Shown: positions 8,068 through 16,316 of the stretch, piece after piece
How positions within the stretch are numbered: position 1 is the first letter of the stretch
Layout: each line of letters starts with the position of its first letter
Origin: Streptomyces sp. NBC_00775
Lineage (GTDB): Bacteria > Actinomycetota > Actinomycetes > Streptomycetales > Streptomycetaceae
NCBI RefSeq assembly: GCF_036347135.1
Contig: NZ_CP108938.1
Coordinates: 3,348,001-3,412,000, forward strand
Direction of reading: 5' to 3'
DNA: 64,000 bases
Translations under genes and position numbers: made by a program
The notes under the pieces: model-generated
Told to the model about the DNA's origin: nothing
What the model saw: the letters and a program-made list of their open reading frames with translations, nothing else
Databases searched by the model: none

Positions 8068-8097
8068 GACGCAGACCGACGCAGACCGACGCAGACG
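8068..8097. repeat. Three tandem 10-bp repeats before pta
   Basis: GACGCAGACC at 8068-8077 and 8078-8087, then GACGCAGACG at 8088-8097. They lie 28 nt before the pta start, inside the probable 5' leader, and a further GCAGACC lies just upstream at 8051-8057. Function unknown; possibly slippage or a protein site. Confidence 0.65.
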
Positions 8098-8125
8098 AAG
8101 ACGAGACGAAACGGATGGAGCACGC

Positions 8126-10216
8126 GTGACGCGCAGCGTGTATGTGACCGGGATCGACCGCGGCGACGGCCGCCAGGTCGTCGAGCTGGGGGTCATGGAG
8201 CTCCTGACCCGCCAGGTCGACCGGGTGGGGGTGTTCCGTCCGCTCGTGCACGACGGCCCGGACCGCCTCTTCGAGCTGCTGCGCTCCCGCTACCGGCTGG
8301 CGCAGGACCCGTCGACGGTGTACGGCATGGACTACCACGAGGCGTCCGCGCTCCAGGCCGAGCAGGGCGCGGACGAGCTGGTCTCCTCGCTGGTGAACCG
8401 CTTCCACGCGGTCGCGCGGGACTACGACGTCGTCCTCGTCCTCGGCACCGACTACGCCGACACCCAGTTCCCCGACGAGCTGGCGCTCAACGCCCGGCTG
8501 GCGAACGAGTTCGGCGCCTCGGTCATCCCGGTCGTCGGCGGCCGTGGCCAGACCGCCGAGTCCGTACGCGCCGAGACGCGCAACGCCTACCGCGCCTACG
8601 ACGGTCTGGGCTGCGACGTTCTCGCCATGATCGTGAACCGGGTGGCCGCGGCCGACCGCGCCGGGATACTCGAGCGGCTCGACAGCCGTCTTCCCGTGCC
8701 CTGTTACGTCCTCCCGGACGAGCCCGCGCTGTCCGCGCCCACCGTCGCGCAGATCACCCAGGCTCTCGGCGGCAAGGTGCTCCTCGGCGACGACGCGGGG
8801 CTGGCCCGTGACGCGCTGGACTTCGTCTTCGGCGGCGCGATGCTGCCGAACTTCCTGAACGCGCTGACCCCCGGGTGTCTCGTGGTCACCCCGGGCGACC
8901 GCGCCGACCTCGTCGTCGGCTCGCTCGCCGCGCACAGCGCCGGCACTCCCCCGATCGCCGGTGTGCTGCTCACCCTGAACGAGCGGCCCAGCGACGAGAT
9001 CCTCACCCTCGCGGCCCGCCTCGCGCCGGGCACCCCCGTCGTCTCCGTGGCCGGGAACTCCTTCCCGACCGCGACCGAACTCTTCGGCCTGGAGGGGAAG
9101 CTGAACGCGGCCACGCCCCGCAAGGCGGAGACGGCGCTCGGCCTGTTCGAGCGGCATGTGGACACCAGTGACCTGCTGAAGCGGGTGTCCGCGCCGAGCA
9201 GCGACCGGGTCACGCCGATGATGTTCGAGCACAAGCTGCTGGAGCAGGCCCGCTCCGACAAGCGCCGTGTCGTCCTCCCCGAGGGCACCGAGGAGCGCGT
9301 CCTGCACGCCGCCGAGGTGCTGCTGCGCCGGGGGGTCTGTGACCTGACGCTGCTCGGCCCGGTCGACCAGATCCGCAAGAAGGCCGCCGACCTGGGCATC
9401 GACCTCGGCGCCACCCAGCTCATCGACCCGCACACCTCCCCGCTGCGGGATTCCTTCGCCGAGAAGTACTCCAAGCTGCGCGCCCACAAGGGCGTCACCG
9501 TGGAGCTGGCGTACGACGTCGTCGCCGACGTGAACTACTTCGGCACGCTGATGGTGCAGGAGGGCCTCGCCGACGGCATGGTGTCGGGTTCGGTGCACTC
9601 CACGGCCGCCACCATCCGGCCCGCCTTCGAGATCATCAAGACCCGGCCGGACTCGAAGATCGTCTCGTCCGTCTTCTTCATGTGCCTCGCCGACAAGGTC
9701 CTCGTCTACGGCGACTGTGCCGTGAACCCGGACCCGAACGCCGAGCAGCTCTGCGACATCGCCATCCAGTCGGCCACCACGGCCGAGCAGTTCGGGGTCG
9801 AACCGCGGATCGCGATGCTGTCGTACTCGACGGGTACGTCCGGTTCCGGCGCCGACGTCGACAAGGTGCGCGAGGCGACCGAGCTGGTGCGGCTGCGCCG
9901 CGGCGATCTGCGGATCGAGGGGCCCATCCAGTACGACGCCGCCGTCGAGCCGTCGGTCGCGGCGACCAAGCTGCCGGACTCGGAGGTCGCCGGGCAGGCG
10001 TCCGTGCTGATCTTCCCGGACCTCAACACCGGCAACAACACCTACAAGGCCGTGCAGCGCTCGGCCGGCGCGATCGCCGTCGGTCCGGTTCTGCAGGGTC
10101 TGCGCAAGCCCGTCAACGACCTGTCCCGCGGCGCGCTCGTCCAGGACATCGTCAACACCGTCGCCATCACGGCGATCCAGGCCCAGACCTCCGACCAGAA
10201 GGCTTTCCAGCAGTGA
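8126..10216 (+). CDS. pta: Phosphate acetyltransferase
   Basis: 696 residues. Interconverts acetyl-CoA and acetyl-phosphate. GTG start with GGATGGAG 6 nt upstream. The long form is visible: an N-terminal P-loop-NTPase-like domain (MTRSVYVTGIDRGDGRQ...; its P-loop is degenerate), a middle DRTGG domain around residues 210-320, and the C-terminal PTA/PTB catalytic domain from about residue 360 (EQARSDKRRVVLPEGTEERV, YSTGTSGSGADVDKV, FPDLNTGNNTYKAVQR). The stop overlaps ackA by 4 nt, so the two are co-translated. Together they form the reversible acetate node. Confidence 0.96.
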   Translation: MTRSVYVTGIDRGDGRQVVELGVMELLTRQVDRVGVFRPLVHDGPDRLFELLRSRYRLAQDPSTVYGMDYHEASALQAEQGADELVSSLVNRFHAVARDYDVVLVLGTDYADTQFPDELALNARLANEFGASVIPVVGGRGQTAESVRAETRNAYRAYDGLGCDVLAMIVNRVAAADRAGILERLDSRLPVPCYVLPDEPALSAPTVAQITQALGGKVLLGDDAGLARDALDFVFGGAMLPNFLNALTPGCLVVTPGDRADLVVGSLAAHSAGTPPIAGVLLTLNERPSDEILTLAARLAPGTPVVSVAGNSFPTATELFGLEGKLNAATPRKAETALGLFERHVDTSDLLKRVSAPSSDRVTPMMFEHKLLEQARSDKRRVVLPEGTEERVLHAAEVLLRRGVCDLTLLGPVDQIRKKAADLGIDLGATQLIDPHTSPLRDSFAEKYSKLRAHKGVTVELAYDVVADVNYFGTLMVQEGLADGMVSGSVHSTAATIRPAFEIIKTRPDSKIVSSVFFMCLADKVLVYGDCAVNPDPNAEQLCDIAIQSATTAEQFGVEPRIAMLSYSTGTSGSGADVDKVREATELVRLRRGDLRIEGPIQYDAAVEPSVAATKLPDSEVAGQASVLIFPDLNTGNNTYKAVQRSAGAIAVGPVLQGLRKPVNDLSRGALVQDIVNTVAITAIQAQTSDQKAFQQ

Positions 10217-11424
10217 CCGGCACCCGCGTCCTCGTCCTCAACTCCGGCTCGTCGTCGGTGAAGTACCAGCTGCTCGACATGCGCGACAGCAGCCGGCTGG
10301 CCGTGGGCCTGGTGGAGCGAATCGGCGAGGAGACCTCCCGTCTCAAGCACACGGCGCTCACCACCGGCGAGTCCCGTGAGACGAACGCCCCCATCGCCGA
10401 CCACGAGGCCGCCCTCAAGGCCGTCGCCGCCGAGCTGGCCAAGGACGGGCTCGGTCTGGACTCCCCCGAGCTGGCGGCGATCGGCCACCGGGTCGTGCAC
10501 GGCGGGAAGACCTTCACCGACCCGACCGTCATCGACGACTCCGTGCTCGCCGAGATCGAGCGGCTGATCCCGGTGGCTCCGCTGCACAACCCGGCGAACC
10601 TCACGGGCATCCGTACGGCCATGGCGCTGCGCCCCGACCTCCCCCAGGTCGCCGTCTTCGACACCGCCTTCCACACGACGATGCCGGAGTCGGCGGCGCG
10701 CTACGCGATCGACGTGAAGACCGCCGACGAGCACCGCATCCGCCGGTACGGCTTCCACGGCACCTCGCACGCCTATGTGTCCCGGGCCACCGCGGAGCTC
10801 CTGGGCAGGGCGCCGGAGGACGTCAACGTCATCGTGCTGCACCTGGGCAACGGGGCTTCGGCGTCGGCCGTGCGCGGCGGCCGGTGCGTGGACACCTCCA
10901 TGGGGCTCACACCGCTGGAGGGGCTCGTGATGGGGACCCGCTCCGGTGACATGGATCCCGCGGTCATCTTCCATTTGATGCGTGTTGGGGGGATGTCCAC
11001 AGACGAGATCGACACTTTGCTCAACAAGAAGAGCGGCCTGATCGGTCTGTGCGGCGACAACGACATGCGGGAGATCCGCCGTCGTGTCGACGAGGGTGAC
11101 GAGCGGGCGCGGCTCGCCTTCGACATCTACATCCACCGCCTGAAGAAGTACATCGGCGCCTACTACGCGGTCCTCGGCCGGGTGGACGCCATCGCCTTCA
11201 CCGCCGGAGTGGGCGAGAACGCCGCCCCGGTGCGCGAGGCCGCGATCGCCGGCCTGGAGGAACTGGGTCTCGCGGTCGACAGCGACCTGAACGCCGTACG
11301 CGGCGACGAGCCGCGGCTCATCTCGCCGCAGTACGCGCGGGTCGCGGTCGCCGTGGTGCCGACGGACGAGGAACTGGAGATCGCCACACAGACGTATGCG
11401 CTGGTCGGAGAGAGCAATGACTGA
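10213..11424 (+). CDS. ackA: Acetate kinase
   Basis: 403 residues from the GTG at 10213, overlapping the pta stop. Converts acetyl-phosphate and ADP to acetate and ATP, and the reverse. ASKHA-fold signatures are intact: NSGSSSVKYQL at the N-terminus, RYGFHGTSHAYVS, HLGNGASASAV, MGLTPLEGLVMGTRSGDMDP and FTAGVGENAAPVRE. Length is standard. Second gene of the pta–ackA operon; pyk follows 95 nt later with its own promoter. Confidence 0.96.
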   Translation: MTGTRVLVLNSGSSSVKYQLLDMRDSSRLAVGLVERIGEETSRLKHTALTTGESRETNAPIADHEAALKAVAAELAKDGLGLDSPELAAIGHRVVHGGKTFTDPTVIDDSVLAEIERLIPVAPLHNPANLTGIRTAMALRPDLPQVAVFDTAFHTTMPESAARYAIDVKTADEHRIRRYGFHGTSHAYVSRATAELLGRAPEDVNVIVLHLGNGASASAVRGGRCVDTSMGLTPLEGLVMGTRSGDMDPAVIFHLMRVGGMSTDEIDTLLNKKSGLIGLCGDNDMREIRRRVDEGDERARLAFDIYIHRLKKYIGAYYAVLGRVDAIAFTAGVGENAAPVREAAIAGLEELGLAVDSDLNAVRGDEPRLISPQYARVAVAVVPTDEELEIATQTYALVGESND

Positions 11425-11478
11425 GTTCGCGGAGAGCAACGCCTGAGCACCTACCCGCCCATTTGTATCTTCCACCAG

Positions 11479-11513
11479 ACGGAATATTCCGTAGCGAAAC
11501 AAACCGATAGGAT
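11479..11513 (+). promoter_or_regulatory. pyk promoter with palindrome
   Basis: A consensus-like -10 TAGGAT (11508-11513) lies 6 nt before the pyk ATG, so the transcript is probably leaderless. Upstream, ACGGAATATTCCGT (11479-11492) is a perfect 14-bp palindrome covering the -35 region, where a regulator could act. No regulator is identified. Confidence 0.5.
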
Positions 11514-11519
11514 CGCCCC

Positions 11520-12950
11520 ATGCGCCGTTCGAAAATCGTCTGTACTCTCGGCCCCGCGGTCGACTCCCACGAGAAGCTCGTCGCGCTGATCGAAGCCGGC
11601 ATGAATGTGGCCCGCTTCAACTTCAGCCATGGCACGCACGAAGAGCACCAGGGGCGGTACGACCGCGTCCGGGCCGCCTCGGCCGAGACCGGCAAGGCCA
11701 TCGGTGTGCTCGCCGACCTCCAGGGCCCGAAGATCCGCCTGGAGACCTTCGCCGAGGGTCCCGTCGAGCTGGAGCGTGGTGACGAGTTCACCATCACCGT
11801 CGAGGACGTTCCCGGGGACAAGCACATCTGCGGCACGACCTACAAGGGTCTGCCCGGCGATGTCTCCAAGGGCGACCCGATCCTCATCAACGACGGCAAC
11901 GTCGAGCTGAAGGTCGTCGAGGTCGACGGTACGCAGGTCAAGACGGTCGTCATCGAGGGCGGCGTGATCTCCGACCACAAGGGCATCAACCTGCCCGGCG
12001 CGGCCGTGAACGTGCCGGCGCTGTCGGAGAAGGACGTCGAGGACCTGCGCTTCGCCCTGAAGATGGGCTGCGACATGGTCGCCCTGTCCTTCGTGCGCGA
12101 CGCCAACGACGTGAACGACGTCCACAAGGTGATGGACGAGGAGGGCCGCCGGGTCCCCGTCATCGCCAAGGTGGAGAAGCCGCAGGCGGTCGAGCACATG
12201 GAGGGCGTCGTCGCGGCGTTCGACGCGGTGATGGTGGCCCGTGGCGACCTGGCCGTGGAGTACCCGCTGGAGAAGGTCCCGATGGTGCAGAAGCGCCTCG
12301 TGGAGCTGTGCCGCCGCAACGCCAAGCCGGTGATCGTCGCGACCCAGATGATGGAGTCGATGATCACCAACTCCCGCCCGACGCGCGCCGAGGCCTCCGA
12401 CGTCGCCAACGCGATCCTGGACGGCGCGGACGCGGTCATGCTGTCGGCCGAGTCGAGCGTGGGCGCGTACCCGATCGAGACCGTGAAGACGATGTCGAAG
12501 ATCGTCGTCGCGGCCGAGGAGGAACTCCTCTCCAAGGGCCTGCAGCCGCTGGTTCCCGGCAAGAAGCCGCGCACGCAGGGCGGTTCGGTCGCCCGCGCCG
12601 CCTGCGAGATCGCCGACTTCCTCGGCGGCAAGGGCCTGGTGGCCTTCACCAAGTCCGGTGACACCGCCCGCCGGCTGTCCCGCTATCGCGCGCTCCAGCC
12701 GATCCTGGCCTTCACCACGGACGAGGGCACCCGCAACCAGCTGACGCTCAGCTGGGGCGTCGAGTCCCACGTCGTGCCGTTCGTGAACAGCACCGACGAG
12801 ATGGTCGACCTGGTCGACCAGGAGCTCCAGAAGCTCAAGCGCTTCAACGACGGCGACGTCGTCGTGATGACCGCGGGTTCGCCCCCCGGCGTCCCCGGCA
12901 CCACCAACATGGTCCGGGTGCACCACCTGGGCGAGAGCGACCACGCCTGA
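11520..12950 (+). CDS. pyk: Pyruvate kinase
   Basis: 476 residues. Last step of glycolysis, phosphoenolpyruvate and ADP to pyruvate and ATP. The start MRRSKIVCTLGPA is canonical; NFSHG, VARGDLAVEYPLEKVP and the ATQMMESMI segments give the substrate and metal sites. The C-terminal allosteric domain is complete. There is no ribosome site, in line with a leaderless transcript from TAGGAT. S. coelicolor has two pyruvate kinases; by neighbourhood this one corresponds to SCO5423 (pyk2). A strong terminator follows at 12971. Confidence 0.96.
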   Translation: MRRSKIVCTLGPAVDSHEKLVALIEAGMNVARFNFSHGTHEEHQGRYDRVRAASAETGKAIGVLADLQGPKIRLETFAEGPVELERGDEFTITVEDVPGDKHICGTTYKGLPGDVSKGDPILINDGNVELKVVEVDGTQVKTVVIEGGVISDHKGINLPGAAVNVPALSEKDVEDLRFALKMGCDMVALSFVRDANDVNDVHKVMDEEGRRVPVIAKVEKPQAVEHMEGVVAAFDAVMVARGDLAVEYPLEKVPMVQKRLVELCRRNAKPVIVATQMMESMITNSRPTRAEASDVANAILDGADAVMLSAESSVGAYPIETVKTMSKIVVAAEEELLSKGLQPLVPGKKPRTQGGSVARAACEIADFLGGKGLVAFTKSGDTARRLSRYRALQPILAFTTDEGTRNQLTLSWGVESHVVPFVNSTDEMVDLVDQELQKLKRFNDGDVVVMTAGSPPGVPGTTNMVRVHHLGESDHA

Positions 12951-12970
12951 CCTACGGTCCCCGTACGCCA

Positions 12971-13006
12971 CTGAGGGCGCCCCCTGCGAACAGGGGGCGC
13001 CCTCAG
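12971..13006. terminator. Bidirectional terminator, pyk / secreted-protein gene
   Basis: Perfect 16-bp stem CTGAGGGCGCCCCCTG (12971-12986) with its complement (12991-13006) and a CGAA tetraloop. It stands between two convergent genes, 20 nt after pyk and 34 nt before the end of the minus-strand gene, and can serve both. Confidence 0.85.
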
Positions 13007-13040
13007 TGTTTCTGCGGCTCCCGGACGGGTCTGGGGGCGC

Positions 13041-14345
13041 TCAGTCCTGGTAGGAGTGCAGCCCGGGGATGGTCAGCGTGCCGCCGAACTGGCCGGCCTG
13101 GACGACCTTCACCTTGGTGAAGTAGATCAGCGGGATGTTCAGCGGCGGAGGGTTGTCCGGGCTGAACGTGATCGGGATCAGACCGAACAGGTTGCCGGAG
13201 ATGCTCTCCGTGTACATGATCGTCTTACCGTCACGGATGGTGGACGTCGAGCCGCTGGCAGCCTGCACGTGGTAGGTCTTGCCGGACTGCTTGTCCTTCA
13301 CCGTCTGGTGCAGATCGCCGATGTCGGTGCCGTCGGAGATGACGTACTTCAGGACCTTCTTGGTCGATCCGTCGGCCGTCTTCACCTTCACGATGCCCTG
13401 GTAGTCGGCGCCCTTGAGGAGCAGCGAGCTGGCGTCCAGGTACCAGGGGTCGTCGGGCAGGGTCACGGGGTTGTCGACGCCGCCCTCGTCGTCGGTCGCG
13501 ACCGGGCAGTCCGACGCGTCCGTCGTGGAGCTCGCGGAGGGGCTCGGGGACGCGGTGGCCGCGTCGGCCGCCTTCGTCACCGTGTCCGTGGCGTCCGAGG
13601 CCGCCTTGGACGCCGTGTCGGTGGTGTCCTTCACGGTGTCCTCGACCGTCTTGGTGACCTTGTCGGTCGTGTCCTTGACGGTGTCGGAGGCGCTGGAGGA
13701 CGTGTCCTCGCTCGCACTCGCGCTCGCGCTGGCCGTGGCGGACGGCGTGGGGCTGGAGCTCGTCGAGGAGTCGCCGCCGCCCGTGAGGACGTCGGTGATC
13801 GCATCGCCGATGGTGTCCAGCACGCTGCCGCTGCTCGCGGACGCCGAGGGGGTCGCCGTGGACGTACCGCTGTCCGACGACTTGCTCGACGTACTCGCGG
13901 AGGACGAGGACGCCGACGGTGTGGGCTCGGCCGTGTCGTCGGAACCTGAATCCGACGAAGAGGACGTGCCCGAGGACGCCGAGGGGGTCGGCGTGGCCTT
14001 GTCGGCGGACTCGGTCGCGCTCGGCGAGGCGGAGTCGGAAGCAGAGGCGGAGGCCGAGGGCGACGCCGAGTCCGACGCGTCCGTGCCGTCCACGGCCTCG
14101 ACGCAAGCCTGGTACTCGTCGGCCGTCAGACTCTTGGACGTCGGGTGGTCCTCGGCGTTGGCGAGGGTCGGGGTGAGCCCTATCCCCATGAGGACCGCGG
14201 TGGGCATCGCGGCCAGCGCGATCGCCTTGCCGGCCGGCATGTGGAACCGGGTGAACAGCGGCTTCCTTGGGGCCGCGTGCCGCGGCCCGGTTCTCACACG
14301 GGACTCGTCCACATCAGTCCCATGGATCGCCTCGTCAGCCGGCAC
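13041..14345 (-). CDS. Secreted/surface protein with long Ser/Thr/Asp-rich segment
   Basis: 434 residues, unknown function. A cytoplasmic basic N-terminus of about 40 residues precedes a hydrophobic segment (AIALAAMPTAVLMGIGLTP) and a possible cleavage site after TLANA. Residues about 95-290 are low complexity (Ser, Thr, Ala, Asp, Lys), probably disordered or glycosylated outside the cell. The C-terminal ~145 residues form a compact domain beginning DCPVATDDEGGVDNPVTLPDD and ending TIPGLHSYQD. It overlaps the DUF6114 gene by 11 nt and is the third gene of the DUF6230–DUF6114 cluster. A role at the cell surface is inferred from context only. Confidence 0.75.
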   Translation of the reverse strand: MPADEAIHGTDVDESRVRTGPRHAAPRKPLFTRFHMPAGKAIALAAMPTAVLMGIGLTPTLANAEDHPTSKSLTADEYQACVEAVDGTDASDSASPSASASASDSASPSATESADKATPTPSASSGTSSSSDSGSDDTAEPTPSASSSSASTSSKSSDSGTSTATPSASASSGSVLDTIGDAITDVLTGGGDSSTSSSPTPSATASASASASEDTSSSASDTVKDTTDKVTKTVEDTVKDTTDTASKAASDATDTVTKAADAATASPSPSASSTTDASDCPVATDDEGGVDNPVTLPDDPWYLDASSLLLKGADYQGIVKVKTADGSTKKVLKYVISDGTDIGDLHQTVKDKQSGKTYHVQAASGSTSTIRDGKTIMYTESISGNLFGLIPITFSPDNPPPLNIPLIYFTKVKVVQAGQFGGTLTIPGLHSYQD

Positions 14346-14943
14346 TGTGCCTCCCGTTCGCCCCGTTCGCCGGGCTCGTTCCGTACAGGTCGTTCGGCTC
14401 GTCCACGCCGTACACGGCCTCGGGCTGGGCGGCCTCGGGGGCCGGGCTGTCCGGGGTGTTCGGGGTGTTCGGGGTGTTCAGGGTCTTCGAGGTGTCGCCC
14501 GCGCTCTTGTATCCCGACGCGGACGGATCCGTGTCGGGCTCGCCCGGCACCCAGGCAACCGCCATCGCGCCGCCGATCATGGCGAGCAGGAAGCCCATCA
14601 GGAAGCCACCGAGGTTGGCCACCGGAATGGAGACCAGCGCGAGGAGGATCGCCGCGACACCCGCGAAGGTCCGTACGTGCTTCTGGAACCAGAGACTGAC
14701 GCCCAGCACGCCCAGCAGCACGCCGATGATCAGGGAGCCCGCGCCGGCTGTGGTGGCCATCGCCAGCGTCAGATGGCCGACCTGGAGGTGCGCGTACGGA
14801 AAGTAGGCGATGGGGAAACCGCCGAGCAGGATGAACAGGCCGGCCCAGAACGGACGGTTGCCCCTCCAGGCGCGGAAGTTCCGCCGGAACACGGTGAGGT
14901 AGTGCTCGTTCTGGCCGGGCGCGGCAGGAGTCTCGGCGCTCAT
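14335..14943 (-). CDS. DUF6114 membrane protein
   Basis: 202 residues. The sequence RPFWAGLFILLGGFPIAYFP, then repeated hydrophobic helices (about four, residues 32-130), match DUF6114, an actinobacterial membrane family of unknown function that is typically encoded next to DUF6230. The C-terminal 60 residues are hydrophilic, rich in Pro, Asn, Thr and Asp (SKTLNTPNTPNTPDSPAPEA). It lies 119 nt after the DUF6230 gene and overlaps the next gene, indicating an operon. Confidence 0.82.
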   Translation of the reverse strand: MSAETPAAPGQNEHYLTVFRRNFRAWRGNRPFWAGLFILLGGFPIAYFPYAHLQVGHLTLAMATTAGAGSLIIGVLLGVLGVSLWFQKHVRTFAGVAAILLALVSIPVANLGGFLMGFLLAMIGGAMAVAWVPGEPDTDPSASGYKSAGDTSKTLNTPNTPNTPDSPAPEAAQPEAVYGVDEPNDLYGTSPANGANGRHSAG

Positions 14944-15016
14944 GGAAAACAGCTCCCTGGAACGGCTTTGCTGTGAAAAGTACGCGTAGGAGAAGGACGC
15001 GTACGGCGGAAGGAGC

Positions 15017-15054
15017 GGGGCGGGCGAGGCAGCCTAGGCTCCCCCGCCCGCCCC
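15017..15054 (-). terminator. Hairpin between DUF6230 and DUF6114 genes
   Basis: GGGGCGGGCG (15017-15026) pairs with CGCCCGCCCC (15045-15054), with an inner GCCTAGGC palindrome. It starts 9 nt after the DUF6230 stop on the minus strand. It could act as a partial terminator, so that DUF6230 is made in excess over the two downstream genes. Confidence 0.6.
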
Positions 15055-15062
15055 TGGAGTGC

Positions 15063-15695
15063 CTAGTAGCACTCCTTGACGCCCTTGGACACTGACATCT
15101 TCAGGCCGCTGAGCTTGAACGTGCCGGCAGTGGTCGCCCACGCCGTCTGCTTGACATCCGTCAGCGTGGCCGACTCGGCCTGCTGGGCGAACCCGTAGGG
15201 GTTGGCCGTGTCACCCTTGGAGATGCCCGGACCCTTGCTGGCGTCCTTGGCCGCAACACCGATGTCGATGCCCTTGAAGACCGCGTTGGCCTGCAGGTCC
15301 TCGACGTCGACGTAGAGGTTCTCGGCCTCGACCGGCGTACCGTCGCCGCCCGCCTTCAGCGTCAGGCTGACAGAGCCGAGCAGCGGGATGTTCGGGGTGA
15401 CCACCGACTGGCACATGTTGGTCAGCGACGCGGTCTTGAAACCCGAGACGGCGACGGGGTGAGCCGTCTTGGTGCCGTCGAGGTTGTAACCCGAGTCAAT
15501 GGCTCCGTACTGGACGAAGCCCGTACCTTCAAGCTTGTCCGCCGTCACCTTGAACGACTGACCGGAAACGCTGAACGACGCGGCCAGAGCGCCCTGCGCG
15601 AGGGCGACACCTATCGCTGCCGTGGCGGCCACGCTGGGCACCATCACGACCGCGAACCGCTTCCATCTGGTCCCGCCACGCACCTGGGACTCCAT
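15063..15695 (-). CDS. DUF6230 secreted protein
   Basis: 210 residues from ATG at 15695, preceded by AAGGAGGAAAT; an earlier ATG at 15719 lacks a ribosome site. The N-terminus MESQVRGGTRWKRFAVVMVPS begins a signal peptide or anchor ending near AQGALAA. The remainder is a beta-rich domain with two conserved Cys (NMCQSVVTP and the terminal KECY), as in DUF6230, a family often mislabelled cholesterol esterase; no Ser-His-Asp triad or GxSxG is seen. First gene of the cluster. The long upstream region carries two TTACT…AGTAA palindromes. Confidence 0.82.
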   Translation of the reverse strand: MESQVRGGTRWKRFAVVMVPSVAATAAIGVALAQGALAASFSVSGQSFKVTADKLEGTGFVQYGAIDSGYNLDGTKTAHPVAVSGFKTASLTNMCQSVVTPNIPLLGSVSLTLKAGGDGTPVEAENLYVDVEDLQANAVFKGIDIGVAAKDASKGPGISKGDTANPYGFAQQAESATLTDVKQTAWATTAGTFKLSGLKMSVSKGVKECY

Positions 15696-16070
15696 ATTTC
15701 CTCCTTCTCGGACGTACATCTCCTGGCCCTGACTGCCCCATGTCGGCGGCTCAGCCGGGCAGGGATGGGAGAAGTGCTACGTCCTCGGGAAGGAGAGCGC
15801 CCGTCCTCGGAGGTGCGAACAACACCCGATTCACCGGCGATCACCCCCGAGCGACAACCACTGGTCGCGCCTGACACACATCACGCACAACCTGCTGGGC
15901 AGGCTCTGCCGATTGGCAAAGACCCCCCTGCCCAAGAGCCGGCGACACAACCATCGGCTCTACTCGGTGGGGACCCAGAAAACCCCTTGACCCGATTGGC
16001 TGTCGGAGTAGGGGTAATGGACCGAGCGTCGCCGATCGTGGTGCATTCTCGCCGCCCGCACAAGGGGGTT

Positions 16071-16088
16071 CGTTACTCGCTAGTAACG
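16071..16088. promoter_or_regulatory. Palindrome CGTTACT-CGCT-AGTAACG
   Basis: Perfect 7-bp arms around a 4-nt centre, about 375 bp upstream of the DUF6230 start. Form and length suit a TetR-type dimer. A related palindrome lies about 115 bp further upstream. A TetR gene lies at 17616. Function is inferred. Confidence 0.45.
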
Positions 16089-16201
16089 GGGGGATAACCG
16101 AACAACGACCCGTGGGTATCGGTCGGCGACGCAGGGTGGCGTGACCCCGGTGGGCAAAACGGTTGATCCATGGACGGAATCCGACAGATCAAGGCCCCAG
16201 A

Positions 16202-16215
16202 CTTACTCCAAGTAA
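16202..16215. promoter_or_regulatory. Second TTACT…AGTAA palindrome
   Basis: CTTACTCCAAGTAA carries the same TTACT and AGTAA half sites as the palindrome at 16071-16088, with a 3-nt centre. The two lie between the thioredoxin-domain gene and the DUF6230 cluster. Possible binding pair for one regulator. Confidence 0.4.
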
Positions 16216-16218
16216 CAG

Positions 16219-16253
16219 CGGCCGCGTTTACCAAGATTTGGTAAAGCGCGGCC
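16219..16253 (-). terminator. Hairpin downstream of thioredoxin-domain gene
   Basis: GGCCGCGTTTACCAA pairs with TTGGTAAAGCGCGGCC across a 3-nt loop, with one bulged G. It lies 64 nt beyond the stop of the minus-strand gene ending at 16317. It is the best terminator candidate for that gene; the inner TTTACCAA/TTGGTAAA could also be a protein site. Confidence 0.5.
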
Positions 16254-16316
16254 ACATGTCGCTCTGGTGGCCAATCTTTCACCTGGGCATCACAAGCCCC
16301 GACGTTTAGGAACAGG

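Larger units (their letters stand above)
15696..16316. other. 621-bp gene-free region upstream of DUF6230
   Basis: No open frame with coding character is seen. It holds the presumed promoter of the DUF6230 cluster, two similar palindromes (16071-16088 and 16202-16215) and, at its far end, a hairpin that probably ends the thioredoxin-domain transcript. The length is unusual for this compact region, so a small RNA or long leader is possible but not shown. Confidence 0.5.

Noticed and set aside
13041..14345. Frame on the plus strand across the Ser/Asp-rich gene (Val/Ser/Asp-rich, 520 codons)
   Set aside because: It mirrors the low-complexity segment on the other strand and has no coding start; the minus-strand frame has a signal sequence and overlaps the DUF6114 gene as in an operon.
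15063..15695. Cholesterol esterase annotation for the DUF6230 protein
   Set aside because: No lipase GxSxG motif or catalytic triad is visible; the label appears to be a historical misannotation of the family.
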